Assembly (NCBI GenBank): GCA_003648455.1
Contig: QMPG01000252.1
Span: forward strand, 1 to 5,248
Direction: 5' to 3'
DNA from: Bacteroidota bacterium
Lineage (GTDB): Bacteria > Bacteroidota > Bacteroidia > Bacteroidales > B39-G9
DNA: 5,248 bases
Shown here: positions 1 to 5,248 of the stretch, one piece after another
How positions within the stretch are numbered: the stretch's first letter is position 1
Layout of the letters: the number at the start of each line of letters is the position of its first letter
Notes under the pieces: model-generated
Databases searched by the model: none
Told to the model about the DNA's origin: nothing
Seen by the model: only the letters and a program-made list of their open reading frames with translations
Program-made: the position numbers and the translations under genes

Positions 1-10
1 GAATTTCATT

Positions 11-113
11 AACCCCAAATTTGGGTATTACTAAATCGGGGTTTCCCGCTTTGCACCCCACTATCTATCACACATTCATACAATTCACTTCGTTTTTGCA
101 TGAATAAAGCGGG
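11..113 (-). other. Compact structured stretch, possible structured RNA or mobile-element end
   Basis: Read on the minus strand, CCCGCTTT (113-106) pairs perfectly with AAAGCGGG (52-45). Directly inside it, ATTCATGC (105-98) pairs with GTATGAAT (81-74), with one G:U. One base beyond the outer stem, AACCCC (43-38) pairs with GGGGTT (16-11). The 12-bp palindrome CCCAAATTTGGG lies at 14-25. No open frame runs through it. It follows the barrel gene and the end motif at 142-157, so it may be the subterminal part of an element or a dispersed repeat. Confidence 0.45.
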
Positions 114-141
114 TTAAATATTTAGAAAGTTTTAAAATTTA

Positions 142-157
142 TCGGACAGCAATAATT
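142..157. repeat. Third copy of the 16-nt end motif
   Basis: TCGGACAGCAATAATT matches the reverse complement of the left end of the 222-bp element (TCGGACAGTAGTGATT) at 13 of 16 positions, and all three differences are transitions. In the complementary sense both continue similarly (TGTCCGA then TAAA within a base or two). Here the interior side faces the left edge of the window, so this may mark the end of another, possibly larger, element that includes the structured stretch at 11-113. Confidence 0.4.
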
Positions 158-186
158 ATTTTATTATAATCCACCCTAATTTTAAA

Positions 187-198
187 TTGACCCGTCAA
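187..198 (-). terminator. Weak hairpin just after the barrel gene stop
   Basis: The minus strand reads TTGACGGGTCAA five bases after the TAA stop: a 4-bp stem (TTGA/TCAA) with a CGGG loop, followed by TTTAAAATT. The position suits a terminator, but the stem is short and the T-run only three long, so termination here would be inefficient. Confidence 0.28.
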
Positions 199-203
199 TA
201 ACT

Positions 204-1373
204 TTAAAAATTCAACTTCATTTTAAGAAATGCCATAGTAAATTCTTGTCTCTCTGTTTGCATTGTCGCATTATTAGTTAATTCCGCATTGAAATACTGC
301 ACAAAGGCAGAAAGATCCAGATTATCTTTTAAACTATATGTAAGTGAAGGTCCGGCATAAAATCCTTTCAAATTTGGGAAATACATGCTTGATATAGTTG
401 CATTAAACAATGGTGTTATTGGGTAGCTTATTTGAGCAAAAAAAGTATATTTTGTAAATGCTAAGCTTCGCACATTTAATGTTTGAGAATAGTATTGTTC
501 AAAGTCTGTAAAATTAATATTATCGGTATTGTCTGTAAACAAAAATTCTGTTTGCACCATTAAGGAGTTCTTAAATGTATAATCAAAACCTATAGAACTT
601 AATAATTGTTTAGAATCAACATTATTATCTTGTGGTATGAAATAAGAAATTTCGCCTCTAAATCCGGCGTTGCCAATGCTACCAGACCAACCGGCTCCGG
701 CAACATAAACAGAATCGTCGAGAATTCCGGCAAGAAACTGAAAATCGTAACTAATTTTATTAAATTTATACAAAGCTGCTACTGTTGTTTTTGAATCGCT
801 GTTTAATTTTGTAGCAAGTTCAATTGACGATGCTACACCTGTATAATATTGAATATGAACAGCATCAGAACCGGGTCGTTCAATATAATCAAAATCAAAA
901 AATGAATATGCATTAAAAATGTCATTTGGATTCCAGACAAATGTCTGTCCCCAATTTATTCGTTGTCGTCCAATTGTGGCTTCAAAATCACCAATTGAAT
1001 ATTTTAACCAAAGTCTGTCGATTGAAGAATTCAGTATGCATGATTTTTTGTTTATGAGATTAGCTGTAAGTCCAAAAAAACCATTATCTTTTTCTAACTG
1101 TTTGTCATAATCAGGTGTAAATTTTAAAGTCTCGCCTGTAAAAAACCTGTTTCGAACTTGAAGACTTGCTGTTATTGCATCATTAGGATACCAGTTAAAA
1201 TTTAATCGGTTATGAAGTAAATTATCATTTACCCAATCACCACCAACATCTTGAAACATAACCGACTGCATGTTAGTTATATATCCGTTAAAATCGTATT
1301 TGGAATTTTTATCTTGTCCAAAAGAAAAGTAGCCCACAAACAATAGCAAAGCTGTTAGAATGATATTTTTCAT
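204..1373 (-). CDS. Predicted outer-membrane beta-barrel protein
   Basis: This 389-residue exported protein starts with a clear type I signal peptide: MKN, a hydrophobic core ILTALLLFVGYF, then SFG-Q with cleavage likely near residue 19-20. The open frame extends 25 codons upstream (to 1448), but that stretch is charged and overlaps a repeat array, so I start at the signal peptide's Met. The mature part alternates hydrophobic and polar residues in many short strands (for example 65-75, 121-136, 256-280 and 353-361) and ends in aromatic F (MKLNF), as expected for BAM-assembled barrels. Conserved-looking segments are IGRQRINWGQ (134-143) followed by NPNDIFN (148-154), and ERPGSDAVHIQYYTG (165-179). 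These resemble DUF1302-like and alginate-export-like porins from memory, unconfirmed. It follows the ABC genes in the same direction but is separated by 336 bp and a repeat element, so it may have its own promoter. The barrel class is fairly sure; the substrate is not known. Confidence 0.85.
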   Translation of the reverse strand: MKNIILTALLLFVGYFSFGQDKNSKYDFNGYITNMQSVMFQDVGGDWVNDNLLHNRLNFNWYPNDAITASLQVRNRFFTGETLKFTPDYDKQLEKDNGFFGLTANLINKKSCILNSSIDRLWLKYSIGDFEATIGRQRINWGQTFVWNPNDIFNAYSFFDFDYIERPGSDAVHIQYYTGVASSIELATKLNSDSKTTVAALYKFNKISYDFQFLAGILDDSVYVAGAGWSGSIGNAGFRGEISYFIPQDNNVDSKQLLSSIGFDYTFKNSLMVQTEFLFTDNTDNINFTDFEQYYSQTLNVRSLAFTKYTFFAQISYPITPLFNATISSMYFPNLKGFYAGPSLTYSLKDNLDLSAFVQYFNAELTNNATMQTERQEFTMAFLKMKLNF

Positions 1374-1402
1374 ATGATTATATTTCACGAATATTTTTTT
1401 GA

Positions 1403-1429
1403 CACTAATTTCACTAATTATCACTAATT
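1403..1429. repeat. Short tandem array of CACTAATT in barrel-gene leader
   Basis: Three exact copies of CACTAATT start at 1403, 1412 and 1422 on the plus strand (steps 9 and 10), read as AATTAGTG on the coding strand. A diverged copy, CACGAAT, lies at 1386. The array is 30-56 bp upstream of the signal-peptide start, inside the presumed 5' untranslated region. It overlaps the 25-codon open extension that I rejected as coding. Confidence 0.65.
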
Positions 1430-1445
1430 CTTTTGATGAAAAATT

Positions 1446-1453
1446 CAAATTTA
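1446..1453 (-). promoter_or_regulatory. Candidate -7 box for the barrel gene
   Basis: On the minus strand this reads TAAATTTG, a full match to the Bacteroidota primary sigma -7 consensus TAnnTTTG. No convincing -33 TTTG lies about 20 nt upstream; the region is only A/T-rich. If used, transcription would start near 1440, giving a leader of about 65 nt that contains the CACTAATT array. Chance occurrence in AT-rich DNA is quite possible. Confidence 0.3.
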
Positions 1454-1502
1454 GTTATTTTTTAATTCTTAATTTTTAAATCACTACTGTCCGACTAAAA
1501 AA

Positions 1503-1520
1503 TGTTGAATCTGTTGAACC
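1503..1520. repeat. Two-copy 9-nt repeat TGTTGAAtc/cc
   Basis: TGTTGAATC (1503-1511) and TGTTGAACC (1512-1520) stand in tandem inside the left part of the inverted-end element. They roughly account for the extra 27 nt that make its left arm-to-core spacing longer than the right. The step size equals that of the arrays in the other gaps. Confidence 0.45.
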
Positions 1521-1534
1521 CTCTGCTATTATTA

Positions 1535-1671
1535 CGTCCCGATGGGACTTAAAATAAATGGGGGTTACTTTCAGTTCTACCAATATTAAGTCCCTGACGG
1601 GACTGTCCCGTAGGGACCAATATGTTGGTAGAAAACAAGTTGCAATTCAAACATAAGTCCCGTTAGGGACG
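1535..1671. repeat. 137-bp imperfect palindrome of two inverted GTCCC units
   Basis: There are four hairpins: GTCCC-GAT-GGGAC (1536-1548), AGTCCC-TGAC-GGGACT (1589-1604), GTCCC-GTA-GGGAC (1605-1617) and GTCCC-GTTA-GGGAC (1657-1670). In addition, TTCTACCAA (1575-1583) is the exact complement of TTGGTAGAA (1625-1633). Reading outward-in from each side gives the same order: CGTCCC..GGGACTTA, a variable stretch of about 25 nt, TTCTACCAA, then GTCCC..GGGAC. The whole is therefore one unit of 69 bp and an inverted one of 67 bp meeting at 1604/1605. From memory, GTCCC palindromes next to CTACCAA sequences are dispersed in Bacteroidota genomes; I cannot confirm copies here. Confidence 0.75.
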
Positions 1672-1709
1672 ATATAGTATTATCTCGGACAATAGTGATT
1701 ATTAATAAA

Positions 1710-2396
1710 TTATTCCACTTTTTTATCAGCAACAACTTTACCGTCTTCAACTGTAATTATTCTACGAGCTTTATTAACTACACGAGCATCATGAGTAGAA
1801 AATATGAAAGTAATATTTTCATCTTTATTCAGTTGTTTCATAATATCGAGCAGTTTTTCGGTAGATTTAGAATCGAGGTTAGCTGTTGGCTCATCTGCAA
1901 GAATAAATTTTGGTTTTGAAGCCAAAGCTCTGGCAACTGCAACTCTCTGTTGTTGTCCGCCCGACAATTTATTTGGACGACTGTTCATTCTATCGCCTAA
2001 ACCAACTGATGTTAAAAGTTCTTTGGTTCTTTCAAATCTTTCTTTTTTTGATTTGCCCTGAAGCTGCATAATAAACTCTACATTTTCTTTTGCTGTTAAT
2101 ACAGGAATTAAATTATATGATTGAAAAACAAAACCAATATTTCTCATTCTAAAATCAATCAATTTTTTCGATTTTAGTTTGCTGATATTTACTCCATCGA
2201 TAATAACTTCTCCCGTTGTTGCATCATCCAACCCTCCAATAATATTCAATAATGTTGTTTTACCTGAGCCTGATGGTCCAACAATTGCAGCAAACTCTCC
2301 TTGCTCAAATGATAAGTTGACTCCATTAACAGCATTTACTTTCACCTGTGTTTCGTCGTAAACTTTTGTAACATTTTTAACTTCGATAATACTCAT
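1710..2396 (-). CDS. LolD/MacB-type ABC transporter ATP-binding protein
   Basis: This is a 228-residue stand-alone ATPase, the usual size for LolD-like subunits. All nucleotide-binding motifs are intact: Walker [10 protein letters not shown] (40-48), Q-loop [10 protein letters not shown] (89-98), signature [15 protein letters not shown] (144-158), Walker B FILADEP with catalytic Glu169 (164-170), D-loop ANLDS (172-176) and the switch His202 (FSTHD). The stretch around the Q-loop and the [10 protein letters not shown] signature are characteristic of the LolD/MacB/FtsE branch, which pairs with FtsX-type permeases. This fits the two permeases immediately upstream. It probably dimerises on the cytoplasmic face and powers conformational change in them. 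The start at 2396 is the Met of MSIIEVKNV, the usual beginning of this family, preceded by A-rich sequence. The stop codon lies only 9 bp from the end of the 222-bp repeat element downstream. Calling it lolD itself would be over-precise. Confidence 0.95.
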   Translation of the reverse strand: MSIIEVKNVTKVYDETQVKVNAVNGVNLSFEQGEFAAIVGPSGSGKTTLLNIIGGLDDATTGEVIIDGVNISKLKSKKLIDFRMRNIGFVFQSYNLIPVLTAKENVEFIMQLQGKSKKERFERTKELLTSVGLGDRMNSRPNKLSGGQQQRVAVARALASKPKFILADEPTANLDSKSTEKLLDIMKQLNKDENITFIFSTHDARVVNKARRIITVEDGKVVADKKVE

Positions 2397-2427
2397 AATA
2401 TTTATTTTTAGAGTTGTGGTAATATTG

Positions 2428-2550
2428 TTATTTTATTAATAATAATTTTGCTGCGACGTCATTAATTGTCATTTGTTTCATGTCATCTTTATCAGCTGCT
2501 TTTATTTTATCAATTGAATTTATATAATTGTTTAGTTTTTCTAATTTCAT
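2428..2550 (-). CDS. Possible 40-codon small reading frame (doubtful)
   Basis: Within the permease 2/ATPase gap one frame runs from ATG at 2550 to TAA at 2428, in the operon's direction and 31 bp before the ATPase. The peptide starts MKLEKLNNYINSIDKIK and ends NDVAAKLLLIK. It is Lys/Asp-rich and could form a helix, with no signal peptide, membrane segment, Cys or known motif. Against it: the last third is encoded by one arm of an 18-bp inverted repeat, the start sits against the other arm, and there is no clear ribosome site. It may be a chance frame inside a repeat pair or a remnant of a larger gene. I do not recognise any homolog. Confidence 0.18.
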   Translation of the reverse strand: MKLEKLNNYINSIDKIKAADKDDMKQMTINDVAAKLLLIK

Positions 2551-2580
2551 ATCTAATGACAATCAATGACTTTCCATGAC
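2458..2580. repeat. Inverted GTCAT/ATGAC arrays with 18-bp inverted repeat
   Basis: On the plus strand GTCAT occurs at 2458, 2468 and 2482, and its complement ATGAC at 2556, 2566 and 2576 (exactly 10-nt steps). The two groups are thus inverted copies of one array. The best-matching arms, 2458-2475 and 2553-2570, agree at 16 of 18 positions and enclose 77 bp. As RNA this could pair into a long hairpin between permease 2 and the ATPase, which might tune relative expression or protect one half of the transcript. It could also be the ends of a small decayed insertion. Confidence 0.6.
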
Positions 2581-2589
2581 AATTAATTC

Positions 2590-2634
2590 GACACTTTCAT
2601 GTCTTTCAGACTCTGGAAGGTCTCTGTCAATGAC
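2590..2634. repeat. Cluster of short hairpins after permease 2
   Basis: Three small inverted repeats follow each other: GACA/TGTC (2590-2603, 6-nt loop), AGAC/GTCT (2608-2623, 8-nt loop) and the palindrome-like GTCAATGAC (2626-2634), which also repeats the ATGAC motif of the neighbouring array. Each stem is only 4 bp and there is no T-run on the minus strand, so I do not call a terminator. Together they look like a degenerate repeat sequence, about 40 bp past the permease 2 stop. Confidence 0.35.
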
Positions 2635-2672
2635 AATAAATTACAAGCGCTTATAATGTAATATATACACAT

Positions 2673-3896
2673 TTATTCAATTCTCAAAGCATCAACCGGT
2701 TTACTTGACAATGCTTTTTTTGCCGGATAAATAGATGCTAAAATTGCAGTAATAATAACCATTATTGAAATTGTTAAATAAAACGACGATTTAATCTCCG
2801 GATATATATAAGAATCAATTCCAAACGCTTCTAATCCTTTTGATACAATAGATAAATCAATTCCATAAATATTAAATATATAAATAATTATTATACTGAT
2901 TAATGTTCCGAGTGCAGCTCCAATAATTGACAAAAAAATAGTTTCAATCATAACCATATTGAAAACTTTATTTTTCGCCATCCCAATAGCCATTAACATA
3001 CCAAATTCGTGAGTGCGTTCAAAAACCGCCATCAGCATTGTATTAATAATTGCAAAAGTTAATGCCAAAAGAATAACTATTAATATTAAATATGAGAGGC
3101 TTTCCATTAACGACGACAACATTTTTAAATCCGGTTGAATATCGTACCAGGCTTGAACACTTAAGTTCTTAAACTTTGATTTTAAGACTTCTGATAATTG
3201 TTTTGTATCTTTGTCGTTGTTTAATAAAATTGCAATTTCGTGAGCTTTATAATTTTCAGGACTGTCATAAACAAGTTTATTTAAATCATTATTTAACACA
3301 AAAACATTAGTTTCGTCAAAAAAAGAATCTGAGGTTTTAAAAATACCAATAACTCTAAATGCTCCTCCTGTAAGGTCTCCTTTATTATTTTGTGATGTAA
3401 TTACAATTTTTGAACGTAGTTTAACTTTTAGTTTTTTAGCTAATTTCTCACTAATTAGAATAGAATGTTTTTTGTGTTTTGTAAAGTAATTACCTGTTGA
3501 TAGTTTTTTGGAAATAGAAGTAACATAAATCTCCTGTTCAGGATTAATACCATTAATAACAATACCCGTACCTGTTTCGGCAGTACTTGCCATAGCACTT
3601 ACAACAGTTCTTTTACAAACAGCCTTAACCATAGGATTCTGTTTAATAATGTTAATAATAGAATCTGAATTATTAATTGAGAAAATCAATTTTTTGTTTT
3701 TCAAGAATTTGCGATTATGTATTTGGATACTAGAAACTTGGGTTTGAATTGCAGATCTAACTCTTTGTTCTGCCATTCCGTTCATCACTGCAATGGAGAA
3801 TATTCCTCCAAACAAACCAATAGCAATTGCAACAATAATAATACCGCTTCGTAATTTATTTCTCCAAATATTTCTCCATGAAATAGTAAATATCAT
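2673..3896 (-). CDS. FtsX/LolC-E-type ABC transporter permease (second of pair)
   Basis: This 407-residue protein has the same plan as its upstream neighbour and is probably its heterodimer partner. It has a basic start (WRNIWRNKLR, 7-16), TM1 (about 17-38), a periplasmic domain (about 40-262), TM2 (about 266-291), TM3 (about 311-342) and TM4 (about 370-392). The coupling-loop signature is FERTHEFGMLMAIGMAKNK (292-310), and the C-terminus has the classical YPAKKALSSKPVDALR motif (390-405), closer to the LolC/LolE consensus than permease 1. The shared WRNxWRNKxR start and equal length suggest the pair arose by duplication, although the periplasmic domains have diverged. The ATG at 3896 is the natural start because TM1 follows at the usual distance. 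It is tightly linked upstream (15 bp) but followed by a 276-bp repeat-rich gap before the ATPase. I infer the inner-membrane part of a Lol-like or MacB-like machine; the substrate is unknown. Confidence 0.93.
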   Translation of the reverse strand: MIFTISWRNIWRNKLRSGIIIVAIAIGLFGGIFSIAVMNGMAEQRVRSAIQTQVSSIQIHNRKFLKNKKLIFSINNSDSIINIIKQNPMVKAVCKRTVVSAMASTAETGTGIVINGINPEQEIYVTSISKKLSTGNYFTKHKKHSILISEKLAKKLKVKLRSKIVITSQNNKGDLTGGAFRVIGIFKTSDSFFDETNVFVLNNDLNKLVYDSPENYKAHEIAILLNNDKDTKQLSEVLKSKFKNLSVQAWYDIQPDLKMLSSLMESLSYLILIVILLALTFAIINTMLMAVFERTHEFGMLMAIGMAKNKVFNMVMIETIFLSIIGAALGTLISIIIIYIFNIYGIDLSIVSKGLEAFGIDSYIYPEIKSSFYLTISIMVIITAILASIYPAKKALSSKPVDALRIE

Positions 3897-3911
3897 AATT
3901 TTCAGTTTTAT

Positions 3912-5132
3912 TTAATTATGTAAAGATTTTATCACATTCAAGTTTTTAACCATTATTATTGGATATATTGCAGCAATAAAAGTTAAAATCACTACAACAA
4001 GTCCCTGATTAAGAAATATGTTCGGATCCATTGAAAATGCAAAAACCGGTTCAACGCCCCATTTTACCATTGCTTGTGCAGCCTCTCCAGTGAGCTTTAT
4101 TGGGTTATTAAAGTAATAATATATTATAGGAAAACTAAAAATCGCACCTGATAATATGCCAATAACACACATAAAAATTGTTTCGAAAATTGTAACGATA
4201 GCAAGCCTAGTTTTTTGAGTGCCGACAGCAACCATCACAGCAAATTCTTTTTTACGTTCAACCACGCCCATTATTATGGTGCTAAAAATTCCAAATGTAA
4301 TTATTATATAAAGAATAGCAATCCATATTAAACCTCCGGCATTATCACTTTGAATACCTTGAACTAACTCTATAAGCATTTTATTCCAAGGCATTACTTC
4401 ATATTTATCTCCCAATAAATTTGATAATTGTCTTTTTGTTTTATTAATTTTTCGTGTGTTGTTCACTATAATTGCTATTGATGTTAAACGATTCTCTGCT
4501 GAATAAAAATATTGGCAATTTTTTAAAGTCATATAAACAGTTGTGCTATTTAAGTCAGGACTTGGGAAATGGATTATTCCTCTAACCGGAAATTGGTCGG
4601 CAGCAGTAATACCATGATAACCTTGCGATAAGAAAACAATAGTATCGTTAACTTCCAATTTTAGATATTCTGCTAAATCTTCGGCTACCAAAACACCCTT
4701 ATCGTTTGGGGTTAAATATTTACCCTTAACAACTCTTTTTGAGAGTTTAGAAAATTTATTTTCCATTTGAGGTTCTGTACCTATTAACATAACTCCTTTT
4801 GTTATATCTCCAACCGATGCTAAAGCAAAAGATTCTAAACGAGGCACATACAATTTTGTATTTTTATTCGATTCTATTTTATCAATGATGGTATCATTAT
4901 ACTCAAATGTTCTATTAATCGATTTGTTATCCCAATAACCGTTTTCATGAATTTGAATATAACCGGTGTAGAACTCTACAACATCACTAATCATTTTTCC
5001 ATAAGATCCTGTCTGCATAGATCTCATTAATATTGCTAGAAACACAGCGAAAAATATTGAAGATGTCGTTATTATTGTTCTTCTCTTATTTCGCCATAAA
5101 TTTCGCCATGCAAGTTTTATGTAGTTTTTCAT
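3912..5132 (-). CDS. FtsX/LolC-E-type ABC transporter permease (first of pair)
   Basis: This is a 406-residue inner-membrane permease of the FtsX/MacB superfamily, acting with the second permease and the ATPase downstream. The layout is typical: a short cytoplasmic start (WRNLWRNKRR, residues 9-18), TM1 at about 19-38, a large periplasmic domain (about 40-265) of MacB_PCD type, then TM2 (about 267-291), TM3 (about 309-340) and TM4 (about 376-396). The loop after TM2 carries the family hallmark VERKKEFAVMVAVGTQ (291-306), which is expected to contact the ATPase. The C-terminal tail lacks the usual P-x-x-AL-R ending and reads NLNVIKSLHN, a mild divergence. The ATG at 5132 is preceded by A/T-rich sequence without a Shine-Dalgarno, as is normal in Bacteroidota. 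The gene ends 15 bp before the next permease, so the two are almost certainly co-transcribed. The family is secure. Lipoprotein release, MacB-like efflux or another mechanotransmission role cannot be told apart from sequence alone. Confidence 0.93.
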   Translation of the reverse strand: MKNYIKLAWRNLWRNKRRTIITTSSIFFAVFLAILMRSMQTGSYGKMISDVVEFYTGYIQIHENGYWDNKSINRTFEYNDTIIDKIESNKNTKLYVPRLESFALASVGDITKGVMLIGTEPQMENKFSKLSKRVVKGKYLTPNDKGVLVAEDLAEYLKLEVNDTIVFLSQGYHGITAADQFPVRGIIHFPSPDLNSTTVYMTLKNCQYFYSAENRLTSIAIIVNNTRKINKTKRQLSNLLGDKYEVMPWNKMLIELVQGIQSDNAGGLIWIAILYIIITFGIFSTIIMGVVERKKEFAVMVAVGTQKTRLAIVTIFETIFMCVIGILSGAIFSFPIIYYYFNNPIKLTGEAAQAMVKWGVEPVFAFSMDPNIFLNQGLVVVILTFIAAIYPIIMVKNLNVIKSLHN

Positions 5133-5161
5133 TATTAATATATTTTTTAATTTAATGGAAC

Positions 5162-5198
5162 ACTGATTTAACTTATTTAACTGATATTTACTGATTTT
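5162..5198. repeat. Short tandem array, ACTGATTTA type, in permease 1 leader
   Basis: Four degenerate copies stand side by side on the plus strand: ACTGATTTA (5162), ACTTATTTA (5171), ACTGATATTT (5180) and ACTGATTTT (5190), with steps of 9, 9 and 10 nt. The array lies 30-66 bp upstream of the permease 1 start, so it is probably in the promoter or 5' leader of the operon. A related AATCTGTGTTAA stretch lies at about 5227-5238. No clean Bacteroidota -7 box (TAnnTTTG) is visible on the minus strand in this 116-bp leader, so the true promoter may lie beyond the window. Confidence 0.6.
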
Positions 5199-5248
5199 TT
5201 AAATCGTTTGTAAATATTCCATATAAATCTGTGTTAATAAGTTCAATC

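Larger units (their letters stand above)
1479..1700. mobile_element. 222-bp MITE/REPIN-like element with inverted ends
   Basis: The sequence at 1479-1494 (AATCACTACTGTCCGA) recurs inverted at 1685-1700 (TCGGACAATAGTGATT) with 15 of 16 matches. Between them lies no coding sequence, only a large palindrome and a short 9-nt repeat. Inverted ends around a non-coding, palindromic core match a miniature, non-autonomous element moved in trans by a transposase coded elsewhere. No convincing target-site duplication is visible, because both flanks are AT-rich (TTTTTA on the left, ATTAATA on the right). It sits 9 bp after the ATPase stop and 105 bp before the barrel gene start, and so separates the ABC genes from that gene. 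Confidence 0.55.

Noticed and set aside
1..10. ATGAAATTC on the minus strand at the window edge as a transposase start
   Set aside because: Only three codons are visible, so nothing can be said about a gene.
1374..1448. 25-codon N-terminal extension of the barrel protein
   Set aside because: It would put a charged stretch before a clean signal peptide and it overlaps the CACTAATT array and the candidate promoter. The Met at 1373 is the better start.
1589..1604. Intrinsic terminator for the ABC genes
   Set aside because: The stem is good (6 bp) but neither strand has a T-run after it, and it is one of four similar hairpins in a repeat. It may stop exonucleases, but I cannot call it a terminator.
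1535..1671. CRISPR-like array based on repeated GTCCC palindromes
   Set aside because: The copies are only 13-16 bp, differ in their loops, are unevenly spaced (two are adjacent) and form an inverted pair instead of direct repeats with equal spacers. No cas gene is present.
1695..1919. Plus-strand frame of 74 codons reading from the repeat end into the ATPase gene
   Set aside because: It is almost wholly antisense to the conserved ATPase C-terminus, and the peptide is a low-complexity Phe/Asn/Ile string without a start signal.
606..2361. Several open frames of 60-85 codons on the plus strand (for example 606-794, 919-1110, 1804-2061 and 2179-2361)
   Set aside because: They lie antisense inside well-supported minus-strand genes, have no recognisable domains, and are expected by chance opposite AT-rich coding sequence.

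Overview
The window looks like a low-GC genome of the Bacteroidota (Bacteroidetes). It has AT-rich gaps with no Shine-Dalgarno sequences and a type I signal peptide ending in the FGQ pattern common in that phylum. It also carries GTCCC..GGGAC palindromes and short 9-10-nt arrays of a kind I associate from memory with Bacteroidota. No marker gene allows a closer placement. All four convincing genes lie on the minus strand, so transcription runs from high to low coordinates.

The gene cluster, in order of transcription, starts with two FtsX/LolC-E-type ABC permeases (3912-5132 and 2673-3896, 15 bp apart). They are followed by a LolD/MacB-type ATPase (1710-2396). Last comes a predicted outer-membrane beta-barrel protein (204-1373, whose start I moved inward to the signal peptide). 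Two permeases plus one LolD-like ATPase can form a complete Lol-like or MacB-like complex in the inner membrane. Such complexes use ATP to drive periplasmic shape changes instead of pumping small molecules through a channel. The barrel protein could be its outer-membrane partner or cargo, but that rests only on proximity. No LolA-like carrier, MacA-like adaptor or TolC-like protein is in the window.

The gaps between genes are the more unusual part. Between ATPase and barrel gene lies a 222-bp element (1479-1700) with 16-bp inverted ends (15/16 match). It encloses a 137-bp imperfect palindrome (1535-1671) made of two inverted copies of a 67-69-bp unit, each carrying two GTCCC..GGGAC hairpins. 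The 276-bp gap between permease 2 and ATPase holds GTCAT arrays in inverted orientation, an 18-bp inverted repeat (16/18) and one 40-codon reading frame of doubtful reality. The leader of permease 1 and the leader of the barrel gene each hold a different 9-10-nt array.

Downstream of the barrel gene (1-203) are a small hairpin, a third copy of the 16-nt end motif, and a compact structured stretch. One G:U pair in that stretch suggests folding as minus-strand RNA. This may be the edge of a mobile element running out of the window. I see no CRISPR array, tRNA, rRNA or phage gene, and nothing that amounts to a clearly new multi-gene system.
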